A stretch of 60,694 nucleotides of DNA from assembly GCF_001189915.1 (NCBI RefSeq), contig NZ_LFLS01000038.1, positions 1-60,694 of the forward strand, in the 5' to 3' direction. Positions 7,937 to 15,904 of the stretch are shown here, piece by piece (the first letter of the stretch is position 1; each line of letters opens with the position of its first letter). This DNA comes from Herbaspirillum autotrophicum (GTDB lineage Bacteria; Pseudomonadota; Gammaproteobacteria; Burkholderiales; Burkholderiaceae_D). The notes below the pieces were generated by a model. The model did no database searches, was not told the DNA's origin, and worked only from the letters and a program-made list of their open reading frames with translations. The position numbers and the translations under genes were made by a program.

Positions 7937-9156
7937 ATTGCCTCCAGTGCCGTCAGGCGGCGTTTGCTTTCGCTGACATACGGATTGCTGTCGTCCCACG
8001 CATAGCCGGCCAGAATCGCGGCAATCATGCGACGGATTTGCGGTTCCTGATGATCATGGAAAATCACTTTCTGGAAACCGCCGGCGTACCAGGATTCGAC
8101 AAAGGTGCGGAAGGTATCGACCCCGCGCTTGAGCGGCACCGCGTAATCCTGCTGCCAGTCGACCGTCGCGCCGGCAAATTGGCGCTCAAGTGCGGCCGCA
8201 GCCAGCACCGCCGATTTCATCGCAATCGTCACGCCCGAGGAAAAGACCGGGTCGAGGAATTCACCGGCATTGCCGAGCAAGGCGTAACCAGGACCCCACA
8301 GCGATTTGACGTTGGCGGCATAACCGGAAATCTTGCGCGCCGGAGTGTCCCATGCAGCGTGTTGCAGCAATTGCTGCAAGCTGGGATCTTCCGCTGCCAG
8401 CGCTTGCAGGCGCTCGGTTTCGCTGCCCTGATACGCGGCCAGAAAGGCTTCGCTGGCCACCACGCCGAGCGAGCAGCGGCCGCCGGCAAACGGGATCAGC
8501 CAATACCAGACATCGCAATGCTGCGGATGGACCGTGATGCGGATTTTATTGCGATCAAAATCGGGATTGCCGATACCGTCGGCAATGTGAGTGAAGATGG
8601 CGCCGCGCAGCGGAAAGCCGGAGGGTATTTCCAGATCCAGCAGGCGCGGCAAGACCCGGCCGAAACCGCTGGCGTCGAGCAGGAAGCGTGCCGTGATGCG
8701 ATATGCGCTGCCATCGGCACGGGTCACCATGGCGCTCGGTTGCAGCGCATCCGGGGTGATTGCGCTGACGGTTTCACGGTAGCGCACGTCGGCTCCCTGA
8801 CGCTCGGCTTCACGCGCCAGAATGTGATCGAAATCGGCGCGCGGCACCTGATAGGTGGTACCCCAGCCGGCCGAATGCTTGTCGCGGAAATCGAACGCGG
8901 TGTAACGCTCGCCATGGACGAAGGCGGCGCCGTTCTTGAATTGAAAGCCGGCTTCGACTACCGCTTGCAGCATGCCGGCCTGTTCCAGAAAGACCATGCT
9001 TTGCGGCAGCAGACTTTCGCCGATGCTGAAACGCGGAAACTGTTCGCGTTCGACCACGATCACATGCCGTCCCTGCTGGCGCAGCAGGGCAGCGGCCACA
9101 GCGCCGGAGGGGCCGGCGCCGATGATCAGGACATCACAATGTTCATGCTTGCTCAT
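7927..9156 (-). CDS. FAD-dependent oxidoreductase with flavin-halogenase signature
   Basis: A 409-residue flavoprotein. It has the FAD-binding GAGPSG (13-18), IGESLLP (45-51), Lys74 in GFQFKNGAAF at the place where flavin-dependent halogenases carry the catalytic lysine, and WYWLIP (217-222) matching their WxWxIP motif. Such proteins bind reduced FAD and use a peroxide intermediate to make hypohalous acid, which the lysine delivers to an aromatic ring. Xanthomonadins are brominated aryl polyenes, so a halogenase fits the pathway. Non-halogenating relatives (geranylgeranyl-reductase-like oxidoreductases) share part of these motifs, so activity is inferred. No flavin reductase is encoded nearby. 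The start overlaps the MMPL gene end by 14 bases. Confidence 0.85.
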   Translation of the reverse strand: MSKHEHCDVLIIGAGPSGAVAAALLRQQGRHVIVVEREQFPRFSIGESLLPQSMVFLEQAGMLQAVVEAGFQFKNGAAFVHGERYTAFDFRDKHSAGWGTTYQVPRADFDHILAREAERQGADVRYRETVSAITPDALQPSAMVTRADGSAYRITARFLLDASGFGRVLPRLLDLEIPSGFPLRGAIFTHIADGIGNPDFDRNKIRITVHPQHCDVWYWLIPFAGGRCSLGVVASEAFLAAYQGSETERLQALAAEDPSLQQLLQHAAWDTPARKISGYAANVKSLWGPGYALLGNAGEFLDPVFSSGVTIAMKSAVLAAAALERQFAGATVDWQQDYAVPLKRGVDTFRTFVESWYAGGFQKVIFHDHQEPQIRRMIAAILAGYAWDDSNPYVSESKRRLTALEAICA

Positions 9157-11521
9157 AAGTGCTTTCGGTGGTGCTGAAACAGGGCGCGATCACCCAGATG
9201 GTGGCCATGCCGATCAGCATGGTCAGGCCGAAGGCATGCAACGGCGGACTGCCGCTCAGTGCCAGCAGGCCGAATGACAGCAATGCGCTCAATGCCGACA
9301 AGCCAACCGTCAGCCACGCAAAGCGGCGATGCCGTTGCGATGGTTCTTGCAGGAAAATGCCGTAATCCACGCCGAGCCCCAGGATCAGCATGCAAGCCAG
9401 GACATGGAACAGTTGCAGCGGCAGGTTGAACAGGCCCAGCAAGCTCAACACGATGATGGTGGCAACTGCCGGCGGCGCCACGATGCGCCAGGCGCTGCGG
9501 CCATAGCGCAGCGTCAGCAACAGCCAGATCGCGGCATAGGCGCCAAGGATGACCCAGCTCATGTATTCCCGGTAATGTTGCAGCACCGAGGAAATGTCAC
9601 CCACTTTGTCGACCCACTGCACGCCGTCTTGCGGTGCTGCCACGGCAGCCAGTGTCGATAACTGGCGGTAATCGTTCACACCGCGCAAGGCCACGATGCT
9701 GGCATATTGCTGGCCGCTCTTGCCCAGCCAGAGATGACGCCAGGGTTCGCCGGCCGGCGCTTGCAGGAATATCTCCGGTAGCAGTGGCACGGTCTTGTCG
9801 CGCAGGCGCTGCTGAATGCCGGCAATCCATTGCGCATCTTCGCCGATGCTGCGGGCGACGCTGGCCAGCGGACCGTTATCGGCCAGCAGCGTGCGTTCCG
9901 CCAATTGCCGGTTGGCTTGCTGCGCCTGCAGCGACGGCACCCAATTCGACACTGCCTGATAGCCGCTGATGACGCCGCGTGCGACCAGCGGTAGCAGACG
10001 TGCTTTCAATGCTTCTTCGCGTTGCAGGACGATTTCGGCGGAATCGCCGCGCACCAGATAGAACTGCACCGGTGTCGGCGCATCCAGCAATTTGCTCAAC
10101 TGCATCTGATCGTCGACCAGTTTCTTTTGCGGCGTCTGCAAGGAACGGATGTCGTCGCTCACTTGCAGCCGGCTCAGGCCGGCGGCGGCGCCGATGCTGA
10201 ACAGCACCAGCAGCGCCAGACTGAAACGGTTTTTGCCGAACAGGGGCCAATGGCGCAGGCTCAGGCTGTAACGGTCAGCGATGGCGGTGGTATGGAAAGA
10301 GGAAGCGCGGACCAGCAGCGGGAACCAGCAAATCACGGTCAGCCACGCGAACAACAGGCCGAGGCCGGAAAACACTGCCATTTGCTGCAATCCGGGAAAC
10401 GGCGTCAGTGCCAGTCCCATGTAGCCGATGATGGCCGCCAGCAACATCAGCGCCAGCCCCGGCAACAGGCGGCGCAGCAATTGTTGCGAATCCAGCGCCG
10501 GTGGCGAGCCGAGCCGCGCGCACAGGAAATAAATCCCGTAATCCTGCGCGATGCCGATCAGGCTGGCGCCGAATACCAGCGTCAGCAAATGAATCTGACC
10601 GAACAGCAACCAGCACACCGACAGCGCGCCAAGACAGCCAACTGCAATGGAGGTGGCGATCAGGGCAATCGGTTTGAGCGAGCGGAAACTGAGCCACATC
10701 AACAGCAAAATTCCGGCCAGCGAACCGATGCCGATGGTGGCCATTTCGCCGGCGGCCTGATTGCCGGCGGCAGCCGCATGCAGCACCACGCCGGCGGTAA
10801 TGATGTTGGCTGTCGGTACCTGCTGCTGCGCAGCCGCAGTCGCCGCGTCCAGTACCGGCAACGCCGACTTCTGGGTGCTGATGGCAAACGCCGGTTGTAG
10901 CAGCGTCATCAACACCATCACGTAAGAGCGGCCATTGCCTTCGACATACAGCTTGCCGTCGCGCGGCCGCACCGGTGTTTCCTGGGCGCGGGTTTGCACC
11001 CAGCCGCTGAACAGTGCGAACGGATCATCTTGCCAGGCGCCCAGTTTGGGGCCGGAAAACGCACCATACAAACCGCTCAGTGCGGCATCGGTCCAGTGTT
11101 GCGGCGGTGCCGATTGCAAGCTCGCCTGTTGCTCCGGTGTCAGCAGCAACAGCCGGCTCTGGTCGAATGCGGCCAGCCAGTCGCGTTGCAATTGATCCGA
11201 CATTTCGGCAGTGGTGTGCAGCAATTGCGGGTGTTGTCCGATCACCGCCTGATAGGCATCGGCCGCGCGTACCGCCTCAGGCCAGCTGGCACCACCCACC
11301 AGCACCACCACGCGCTGTTGCGCGGAATCGACCATGTGGCTGAAGGCTTGATTCAAGACCGGGTCGCGTTGCGACGCTGGCAGCAAGGCCAGAATGTCGG
11401 TGCCGGGGCTGATGCGTTTGCCGAGCCACAGCCAGACGTTGTGACCGACCAGCAAGCTGACGATCAGCAGCCACAGCAGCGCCAGTCGCTTGCCGTTTCC
11501 GGAATGGAACACACTAGTCAA
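9143..11521 (-). CDS. MMPL/RND-family exporter of the aryl polyene cluster
   Basis: A 792-residue inner-membrane protein with the RND/MMPL layout: one N-terminal helix (LALLWLLIVSLLVGHNVWLWL), a periplasmic domain to about residue 250, a bundle of five to six helices (IGIGSLAGILLLMWLSF onward), a second periplasmic domain, and a final helix bundle containing LGLGVDYGIFL. It is predicted to use the proton gradient to lift the lipid-like aryl polyene out of the inner membrane. It is coded between the LolA-like protein and the flavoprotein, overlapping both. MMPL exporters of this size are constant members of aryl polyene clusters. Confidence 0.9.
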   Translation of the reverse strand: MTSVFHSGNGKRLALLWLLIVSLLVGHNVWLWLGKRISPGTDILALLPASQRDPVLNQAFSHMVDSAQQRVVVLVGGASWPEAVRAADAYQAVIGQHPQLLHTTAEMSDQLQRDWLAAFDQSRLLLLTPEQQASLQSAPPQHWTDAALSGLYGAFSGPKLGAWQDDPFALFSGWVQTRAQETPVRPRDGKLYVEGNGRSYVMVLMTLLQPAFAISTQKSALPVLDAATAAAQQQVPTANIITAGVVLHAAAAGNQAAGEMATIGIGSLAGILLLMWLSFRSLKPIALIATSIAVGCLGALSVCWLLFGQIHLLTLVFGASLIGIAQDYGIYFLCARLGSPPALDSQQLLRRLLPGLALMLLAAIIGYMGLALTPFPGLQQMAVFSGLGLLFAWLTVICWFPLLVRASSFHTTAIADRYSLSLRHWPLFGKNRFSLALLVLFSIGAAAGLSRLQVSDDIRSLQTPQKKLVDDQMQLSKLLDAPTPVQFYLVRGDSAEIVLQREEALKARLLPLVARGVISGYQAVSNWVPSLQAQQANRQLAERTLLADNGPLASVARSIGEDAQWIAGIQQRLRDKTVPLLPEIFLQAPAGEPWRHLWLGKSGQQYASIVALRGVNDYRQLSTLAAVAAPQDGVQWVDKVGDISSVLQHYREYMSWVILGAYAAIWLLLTLRYGRSAWRIVAPPAVATIIVLSLLGLFNLPLQLFHVLACMLILGLGVDYGIFLQEPSQRHRRFAWLTVGLSALSALLSFGLLALSGSPPLHAFGLTMLIGMATIWVIAPCFSTTESTYEQA

Positions 11522-12134
11522 ACAAGGCTCCTTCTTCGGCCGTCATGGCGGATGGGCCGGTCTGGATGGCAGAAAACACGATCTCGGTATGGTCGCCGCC
11601 GGCTTCTTGCATCGTCACTTTCCTGACGTAAGCGCCGCCTTCCAGTGCGATATTGCCGATGGCCTTGGCCAGCGCCGGCTGTCGGGCCTTGAGCGCGACC
11701 TGCCAGTTGCCGTTCTTGATACTGCCGTCGAGTTCGAACAGATTGTCGAGCTGGCTGAGGTCGCCCGACAGCAGCGAAAACATGACGCTGTTGATCATCT
11801 TCACCACCGGTTCCTGTTTGGCATCGAGCCGCATGGCAACGCGGTCGCCCTGCATTTGCACGATTTCATCGCGGGTCAGGCGCAAGGTGTTGGGGAACGG
11901 TTGCAGCGTGCGCCACAAGACGCCCTTGCCGGCCACCACACAAAAGCGGCCGTTCGACAGCAAGGGCTTTTTGATGCCGCTCAGTTGCTTGGTCTGGTCG
12001 AAGCGGCCGCACATCAGTTTGGGTTTGTTCAGTGCGGCCTGGATCTCGGCCACCGGTGCTGCGGCTTGTGCCGCCGGATTGAGTGCGAGGAGCAGGGGGG
12101 TGCTCAGCGCCAGTGCGGAAAGAATGCGTGGCAT
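11514..12134 (-). CDS. LolA-like outer-membrane lipid carrier protein
   Basis: A 206-residue periplasmic protein. The ATG at 12134 has GAGGT seven bases upstream and yields a clear signal peptide, MPRILSALALSTPLLLALNP, cleaved near AQAA. An ATG at 12152 would give an ATGA overlap with the thioesterase and is the alternative. The mature part (KLMCGRFDQTKQLSGIKKPLLSNGRF, then FPNTLRLTRDEIVQM) fits the LolA-like outer-membrane lipoprotein carrier domain of aryl polyene clusters. It likely shuttles the polyene lipid across the periplasm after MMPL extraction. Confidence 0.85.
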   Translation of the reverse strand: MPRILSALALSTPLLLALNPAAQAAAPVAEIQAALNKPKLMCGRFDQTKQLSGIKKPLLSNGRFCVVAGKGVLWRTLQPFPNTLRLTRDEIVQMQGDRVAMRLDAKQEPVVKMINSVMFSLLSGDLSQLDNLFELDGSIKNGNWQVALKARQPALAKAIGNIALEGGAYVRKVTMQEAGGDHTEIVFSAIQTGPSAMTAEEGALFD

Positions 12135-12148
12135 GGAGTTACCTCGGT

Positions 12149-12616
12149 TCATGATGTGGCCGGCAAGCCGAGCTTTTGCAGCAGTATCGGCGGCGAGACG
12201 AAACACATCTCATGGGTGGCGGCATCGACGGCGACTTGCGTGGTGCTGGCGCGGGTCAGGCGCTGACCGCTGGTGCAGTCGCTGATCAGATAGTCGATCT
12301 TGAGGCGGTTTTCCCATTCGACGATGGCAGCGCGCACCTTGATGCGCTGACCGAACGTGGCCGGATGGGCATAGCGCAAATGCAGGTCGATGATCGGCCA
12401 TGCATAGCCGGACTGCTTCATCGCCGGATAGTTGTAGCCGATCTGGTCGAACAGCGCGCAACGCGCGTTTTCCAGATACTCCACATAACGTCCGTGCCAC
12501 ACGATTTCCATCGGATCGAGATCGTAAAACTGGATCTGCAATGCGATTTCGGCACTCCACGGCGATGACTTCAGCGACAGCGGCGCCACCGGTGTTGGCG
12601 GCAGGGGTTCATTCAT
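12149..12616 (-). CDS. acyl-CoA/ACP thioesterase, 4HBT (YbgC-like) family
   Basis: A 155-residue hotdog thioesterase starting MNEPLPPTPVAP. The signature FYDLDPMEIVWHGRYVEYLE (about 36-55) holds the aspartate typical of the 4-hydroxybenzoyl-CoA thioesterase family, followed by ARCALFDQIGYNY. The upstream ATG at 12691 would overlap the ammonia-lyase by 80 bases and adds a Cys-rich segment, so it was not used. It overlaps the ammonia-lyase stop by 8 bases. In the pathway it may release or edit misprimed aryl-acyl thioesters; its exact substrate is not visible. Confidence 0.88.
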   Translation of the reverse strand: MNEPLPPTPVAPLSLKSSPWSAEIALQIQFYDLDPMEIVWHGRYVEYLENARCALFDQIGYNYPAMKQSGYAWPIIDLHLRYAHPATFGQRIKVRAAIVEWENRLKIDYLISDCTSGQRLTRASTTQVAVDAATHEMCFVSPPILLQKLGLPATS

Positions 12617-14183
12617 ACAGACTCCAGACTTGAGTGCGAATGCTGGTAAGCAACTGGCGCAGTTCCGGTTCCAGCATGCGGTCTTCGACAATCGCCGGGA
12701 TGTGCGCGCTCAGTGCTTCTTGCATCGCTGCCAGCCGGCCTTGCGGCAATTGCGCCAGGGTACCTGCCGGCTGCATCGCGGCGCGCAAGGCCACACCCTG
12801 GCGCACGGTGATCAGCAATGCCGCCACCACTTGTTCCGTCAACTCCAATATACGCAGACAGTCGCGCGCGGCAATCGTGCCCATGCTGACCTTGTCCTGG
12901 TTGTGGCATTCGGTGGACCGCGAAAACACCGAGGCCGGCATGGTCAGTTTCAGGGCTTCGGCGGTCCATGCCGAGACGCTGATCTGCAAGGCTTTGAGCC
13001 CGTGATTGATGCTGGCGCGCGGACCGCTGGCACCGGACAGGTTGGGCGGCAAGCCATTGTTGTAACGGCTGTCGACCAGCAAAGCCATCTGACGGTCGAG
13101 CAGATCGGCGATATTGGCCACCGCGTTTTTCATGCTGTCCATGGCGAACGCAATATGGCCGCCGTAGAAATGGCCGCCGTGCAACACGCGCTCATTGTCG
13201 GCATCGATGATGGGATTGTCGTTGGCGCTGTTCAATTCATTTTCAATCGAACTGCGCAGCCACGGCAGGGCGTCGGCCAGTACGCCGATGACATGCGGCG
13301 CGCAGCGGATCGAGTAACGGTCTTGCAGACGCTTTTCATTGCGCAGCGGCTGATCGCAATTGAGATCGGTTTGCAGCCAGGCGGCGATTTGCTGCTGGCC
13401 CGGATGCGGCTTGACGGCAAACAGCGTGGCGTCGAAATGATGGGCGTTGCCATCCAGCGCAAAGCTGGCCATGGCCGTGATGCGGGTGGCGATGCGGCTC
13501 AGATAGTCGGCGCGGCTGTAGGCGAGGCAGGCCAGCGCGGTCATGACGGCAGTGCCATTCATGATCGCCAGTCCTTCCTTGGGCCGCAGGCGCAACGGTG
13601 TCAGGCCGGCAGCGGCCAGCGCGGAGGCGGCCGTTACCCGTTCGCCATCGCGCCAGACTTCACGTTCACCGCACAACACGGCGGCCAGATAAGACAGCGG
13701 GGTCAGGTCGCCGCTGGCGCCGACCGAACCTTCCGAGGGAATCAGCGGCAACAGGTCATGTTCCAGCAAGGCCGCGATTTGTTGCAGCAGGGCGACGCTG
13801 ACGCCGGAGTAACCCTTGCTCAGCGAGGCCAGCCGGGCGGCCAGAATGGCGCGTGTTTGCGCCGGCGTGAACAATTCGCCGAGGCCGCAGCCGTGATAGG
13901 TATACAGATGATGCGGCAATTCCGCGACCAGTTCCGGCGGCACCGTCACCGTGCACGAGTCGCCATAGCCGGTGGTGACGCCATAAATGGTGCCGTCTTC
14001 GCGCAACAGCCGGTCCAGAAAATCGGCGCCGCGCTGAATCTGGGCGCGGAACGCCGGATCTGCCGACAAGCGGGCGCGGGCCGAGCCGTCGGCGATGGCG
14101 ACGATATCTTCAATCGTCAGGCGCTGGCGGTCGAAATGGACCGTGCGTGTTGCGGAGTCGGTTGCAGTGGCAGGCTTAGTCAT
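12609..14183 (-). CDS. aromatic amino acid ammonia-lyase (HAL/TAL family)
   Basis: A 524-residue MIO-type lyase that removes ammonia from an aromatic amino acid; in this context it would give the cinnamate/4-coumarate-type starter acid. The autocatalytic triad Ala-Ser-Gly lies at 156-158 in GSVGASGDLTPLSY, with the catalytic Tyr67 in YGVTTGYG. The substrate-selectivity pair aligns to Tyr96-His97 (HLYTYHGCGLG), not the Ser-His of true histidase or the His-Leu of Rhodobacter tyrosine lyase. No hut genes are present, so this is not a histidine catabolic gene. The start is uncertain (ATG 14183 or 14198); 8 bases overlap the upstream acyltransferase. Confidence 0.92.
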   Translation of the reverse strand: MTKPATATDSATRTVHFDRQRLTIEDIVAIADGSARARLSADPAFRAQIQRGADFLDRLLREDGTIYGVTTGYGDSCTVTVPPELVAELPHHLYTYHGCGLGELFTPAQTRAILAARLASLSKGYSGVSVALLQQIAALLEHDLLPLIPSEGSVGASGDLTPLSYLAAVLCGEREVWRDGERVTAASALAAAGLTPLRLRPKEGLAIMNGTAVMTALACLAYSRADYLSRIATRITAMASFALDGNAHHFDATLFAVKPHPGQQQIAAWLQTDLNCDQPLRNEKRLQDRYSIRCAPHVIGVLADALPWLRSSIENELNSANDNPIIDADNERVLHGGHFYGGHIAFAMDSMKNAVANIADLLDRQMALLVDSRYNNGLPPNLSGASGPRASINHGLKALQISVSAWTAEALKLTMPASVFSRSTECHNQDKVSMGTIAARDCLRILELTEQVVAALLITVRQGVALRAAMQPAGTLAQLPQGRLAAMQEALSAHIPAIVEDRMLEPELRQLLTSIRTQVWSLYE

Positions 14184-15147
14184 TGGCAGGCAAGTCATTC
14201 GTAGCGGGCAAAGCCCAGAAATCGTAAAAGTTGAACCATTGCAGCGGCGCTTGCAGGCAATGATGTTCCAGCCGCGCGGCATAATCGGCGGCGAGTTCAT
14301 CGAGCAAGCGTGCGCGGTTTTTGCGCGGCAGCACGATGCTGTCGCGGAATGGCTCGAAGGTCAGATCGGCGCCGTTCGCCGTGCGACGTGAAAACAGCAG
14401 GAACGCCGGGCACTGCAACAGGCTGGCCAGAATGAACGGGCCCACCGGAAACGGCGCCGGCCGGCCCAGAAAACCGGCCCAGGCCACACGTGGATGCGGT
14501 GATACCGGGATGCGGTCACCGGCGATCACCACGAATTCACCTTGCGCCACTTTTTCCGCCAGCATGATGGCGGTGGCCGGCGACATTTCCGTCACTTGCA
14601 GCAAATTGAGTTCACTGCCCGGATTCAGATGCGCCAGCATGCGATTGAACGCCTGCGCATGTTTGGTATGCACCAGCACTGTCATTTTCAACCCGGGACA
14701 GCGGCCCGACATCACCCGGCACAATTCGAGATTGCCGAGATGGGTACAGATCAGCAGCCCGCCGCGGCCTTGCGCAATGTTTTCCAGCAGCGGCGGATGG
14801 CCGTGGACGGTGACCTGATCCAGCTTGAACTGACCGCCCCACAACAGCATCTTGTCGAGAATGCTTTCGGCAAAGCTGGCGAAATGACGCAGCACGCCGG
14901 GCAGGCCGGTGGGCACCTGTGGATTGCGTTGCCGGGCCAGTTGCAGATACTGTGCCGATGCATTGCGGGCGCGGCGGTTGCTGGCGACAAACCACAGCAA
15001 TACCGGATACAGGGCCAGCCGGAACGGCCAGCGGCCACAGCAGCGGTACAGGAAAAACAAAATGCGCATGCCGCTCACGAAGCTGACTTCATTGATCTGC
15101 GCCCAGTGCGAGGATGGCTTGGCTGACTTCACGGCGGTAGCTTTCAT
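14176..15147 (-). CDS. LpxL/HtrB-like acyltransferase
   Basis: A 323-residue membrane-associated acyltransferase of the lauroyl/myristoyl transferase family. It has an N-terminal hydrophobic helix (RLALYPVLLWFVA), the HxxxxD-type motif THLGNLELCR near 144-153, and GEFVVIAGDRIPV. In lipid A synthesis these enzymes transfer acyl chains from ACP; in aryl polyene clusters a member is thought to attach the polyene or a fatty acid to the lipid anchor. It starts inside the glycosyltransferase stop (ATGA overlap) and its end overlaps the ammonia-lyase start by 8 bases. In E. coli-type clusters the acyl- and glycosyl-transferase functions can be fused; here they are separate genes. Confidence 0.88.
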   Translation of the reverse strand: MKATAVKSAKPSSHWAQINEVSFVSGMRILFFLYRCCGRWPFRLALYPVLLWFVASNRRARNASAQYLQLARQRNPQVPTGLPGVLRHFASFAESILDKMLLWGGQFKLDQVTVHGHPPLLENIAQGRGGLLICTHLGNLELCRVMSGRCPGLKMTVLVHTKHAQAFNRMLAHLNPGSELNLLQVTEMSPATAIMLAEKVAQGEFVVIAGDRIPVSPHPRVAWAGFLGRPAPFPVGPFILASLLQCPAFLLFSRRTANGADLTFEPFRDSIVLPRKNRARLLDELAADYAARLEHHCLQAPLQWFNFYDFWALPATNDLPAND

Positions 15148-15902
15148 GGTTGCCGGCGCGGCCAATGGCGGCGCAGGTTGCGCGCCAGCAGTCGCGGGCT
15201 GCGCAGCAGCATGCCGGCAAACAGCACGGCATGCATGCGCGTGATCAGCAGGTTGTCTTGCACCGCGCGGAAGTGCGATACGCCATCGAGCGGATAGCCG
15301 ACGCGCGTCGGCAAATTGATGACGCGTGAGCCGGCCCAGTACAGACGCACCAGAATCTCGGTATCGAAATCCATATGGGCACCGATCTTGCGCGTGCTGA
15401 TCAGGCGCATGACGGGCGTCAGCGGATAGAGCCGGAAGCCGCACATCGAATCCTTGATTTCCAGCGACAAGGTATTGATCCAGACCCAGATGTGGGTCAG
15501 GTAGCGGGCGTAAAAACGCAAGGCCGGCACGCTGTCGTCATAGATCGGGCAACCGGCGATGACGGCCAGCGGGTGTTGCTGCGCCAGTTGTACAAAACGC
15601 GGAATGTCGGCGCAATCGTGCTGGCCGTCGGCATCGATTTGCAATGCGTGGCTGTAGCCGGTGGCGGCCGCATGCTGCATGCCGCTGATCACCGCCGCGC
15701 CTTTGCCGCGATTTTGCGGATGGCGCAGCAGGGTGACAAGCTGCGGTGTGGCTGCTGCCAGTTGATCCAGAACCCGGGCGCAGTCGGCAGTGCTGCCATC
15801 GTCGACCAGAATGCAGTGCAAGCCGTGCGCCATGACGGCGGCGGTTACCGTGCCGATGACTTGCGCGTGGTTGTAAACCGGGATGACGACACAGGTGCGC
15901 AT
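15144..15902 (-). CDS. family 2 glycosyltransferase
   Basis: A 252-residue GT-A glycosyltransferase with VVIPVYNHAQ at the N-terminus, DDGSTADCARVLD at about 35-47, NRGKGAAVISGM and the metal/nucleotide-sugar motif DADGQHD near 90. It resembles dolichol-phosphate-mannose-synthase-like GT2 enzymes. The C-terminus is basic (LLARNLRRHWPRRQP), suited for membrane contact. Its start is two bases after the AMP-ligase stop and its stop overlaps the acyltransferase start. It likely adds a sugar to the aryl polyene lipid head. Confidence 0.9.
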   Translation of the reverse strand: MRTCVVIPVYNHAQVIGTVTAAVMAHGLHCILVDDGSTADCARVLDQLAAATPQLVTLLRHPQNRGKGAAVISGMQHAAATGYSHALQIDADGQHDCADIPRFVQLAQQHPLAVIAGCPIYDDSVPALRFYARYLTHIWVWINTLSLEIKDSMCGFRLYPLTPVMRLISTRKIGAHMDFDTEILVRLYWAGSRVINLPTRVGYPLDGVSHFRAVQDNLLITRMHAVLFAGMLLRSPRLLARNLRRHWPRRQP

Positions 15903-15904
15903 GA

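Noticed and set aside
7795..9177. Plus-strand frame of 460 codons opposite the flavoprotein
   Set aside because: Shadow of the real gene; low-complexity product without motifs, crossing gene boundaries.
12630..14204. Long plus-strand open frame (about 520 codons) opposite the ammonia-lyase gene
   Set aside because: It is a mirror frame of a GC-rich gene; the product is Gln/Arg/Gly-rich without domains and has no ribosome site. The minus-strand gene has catalytic motifs.
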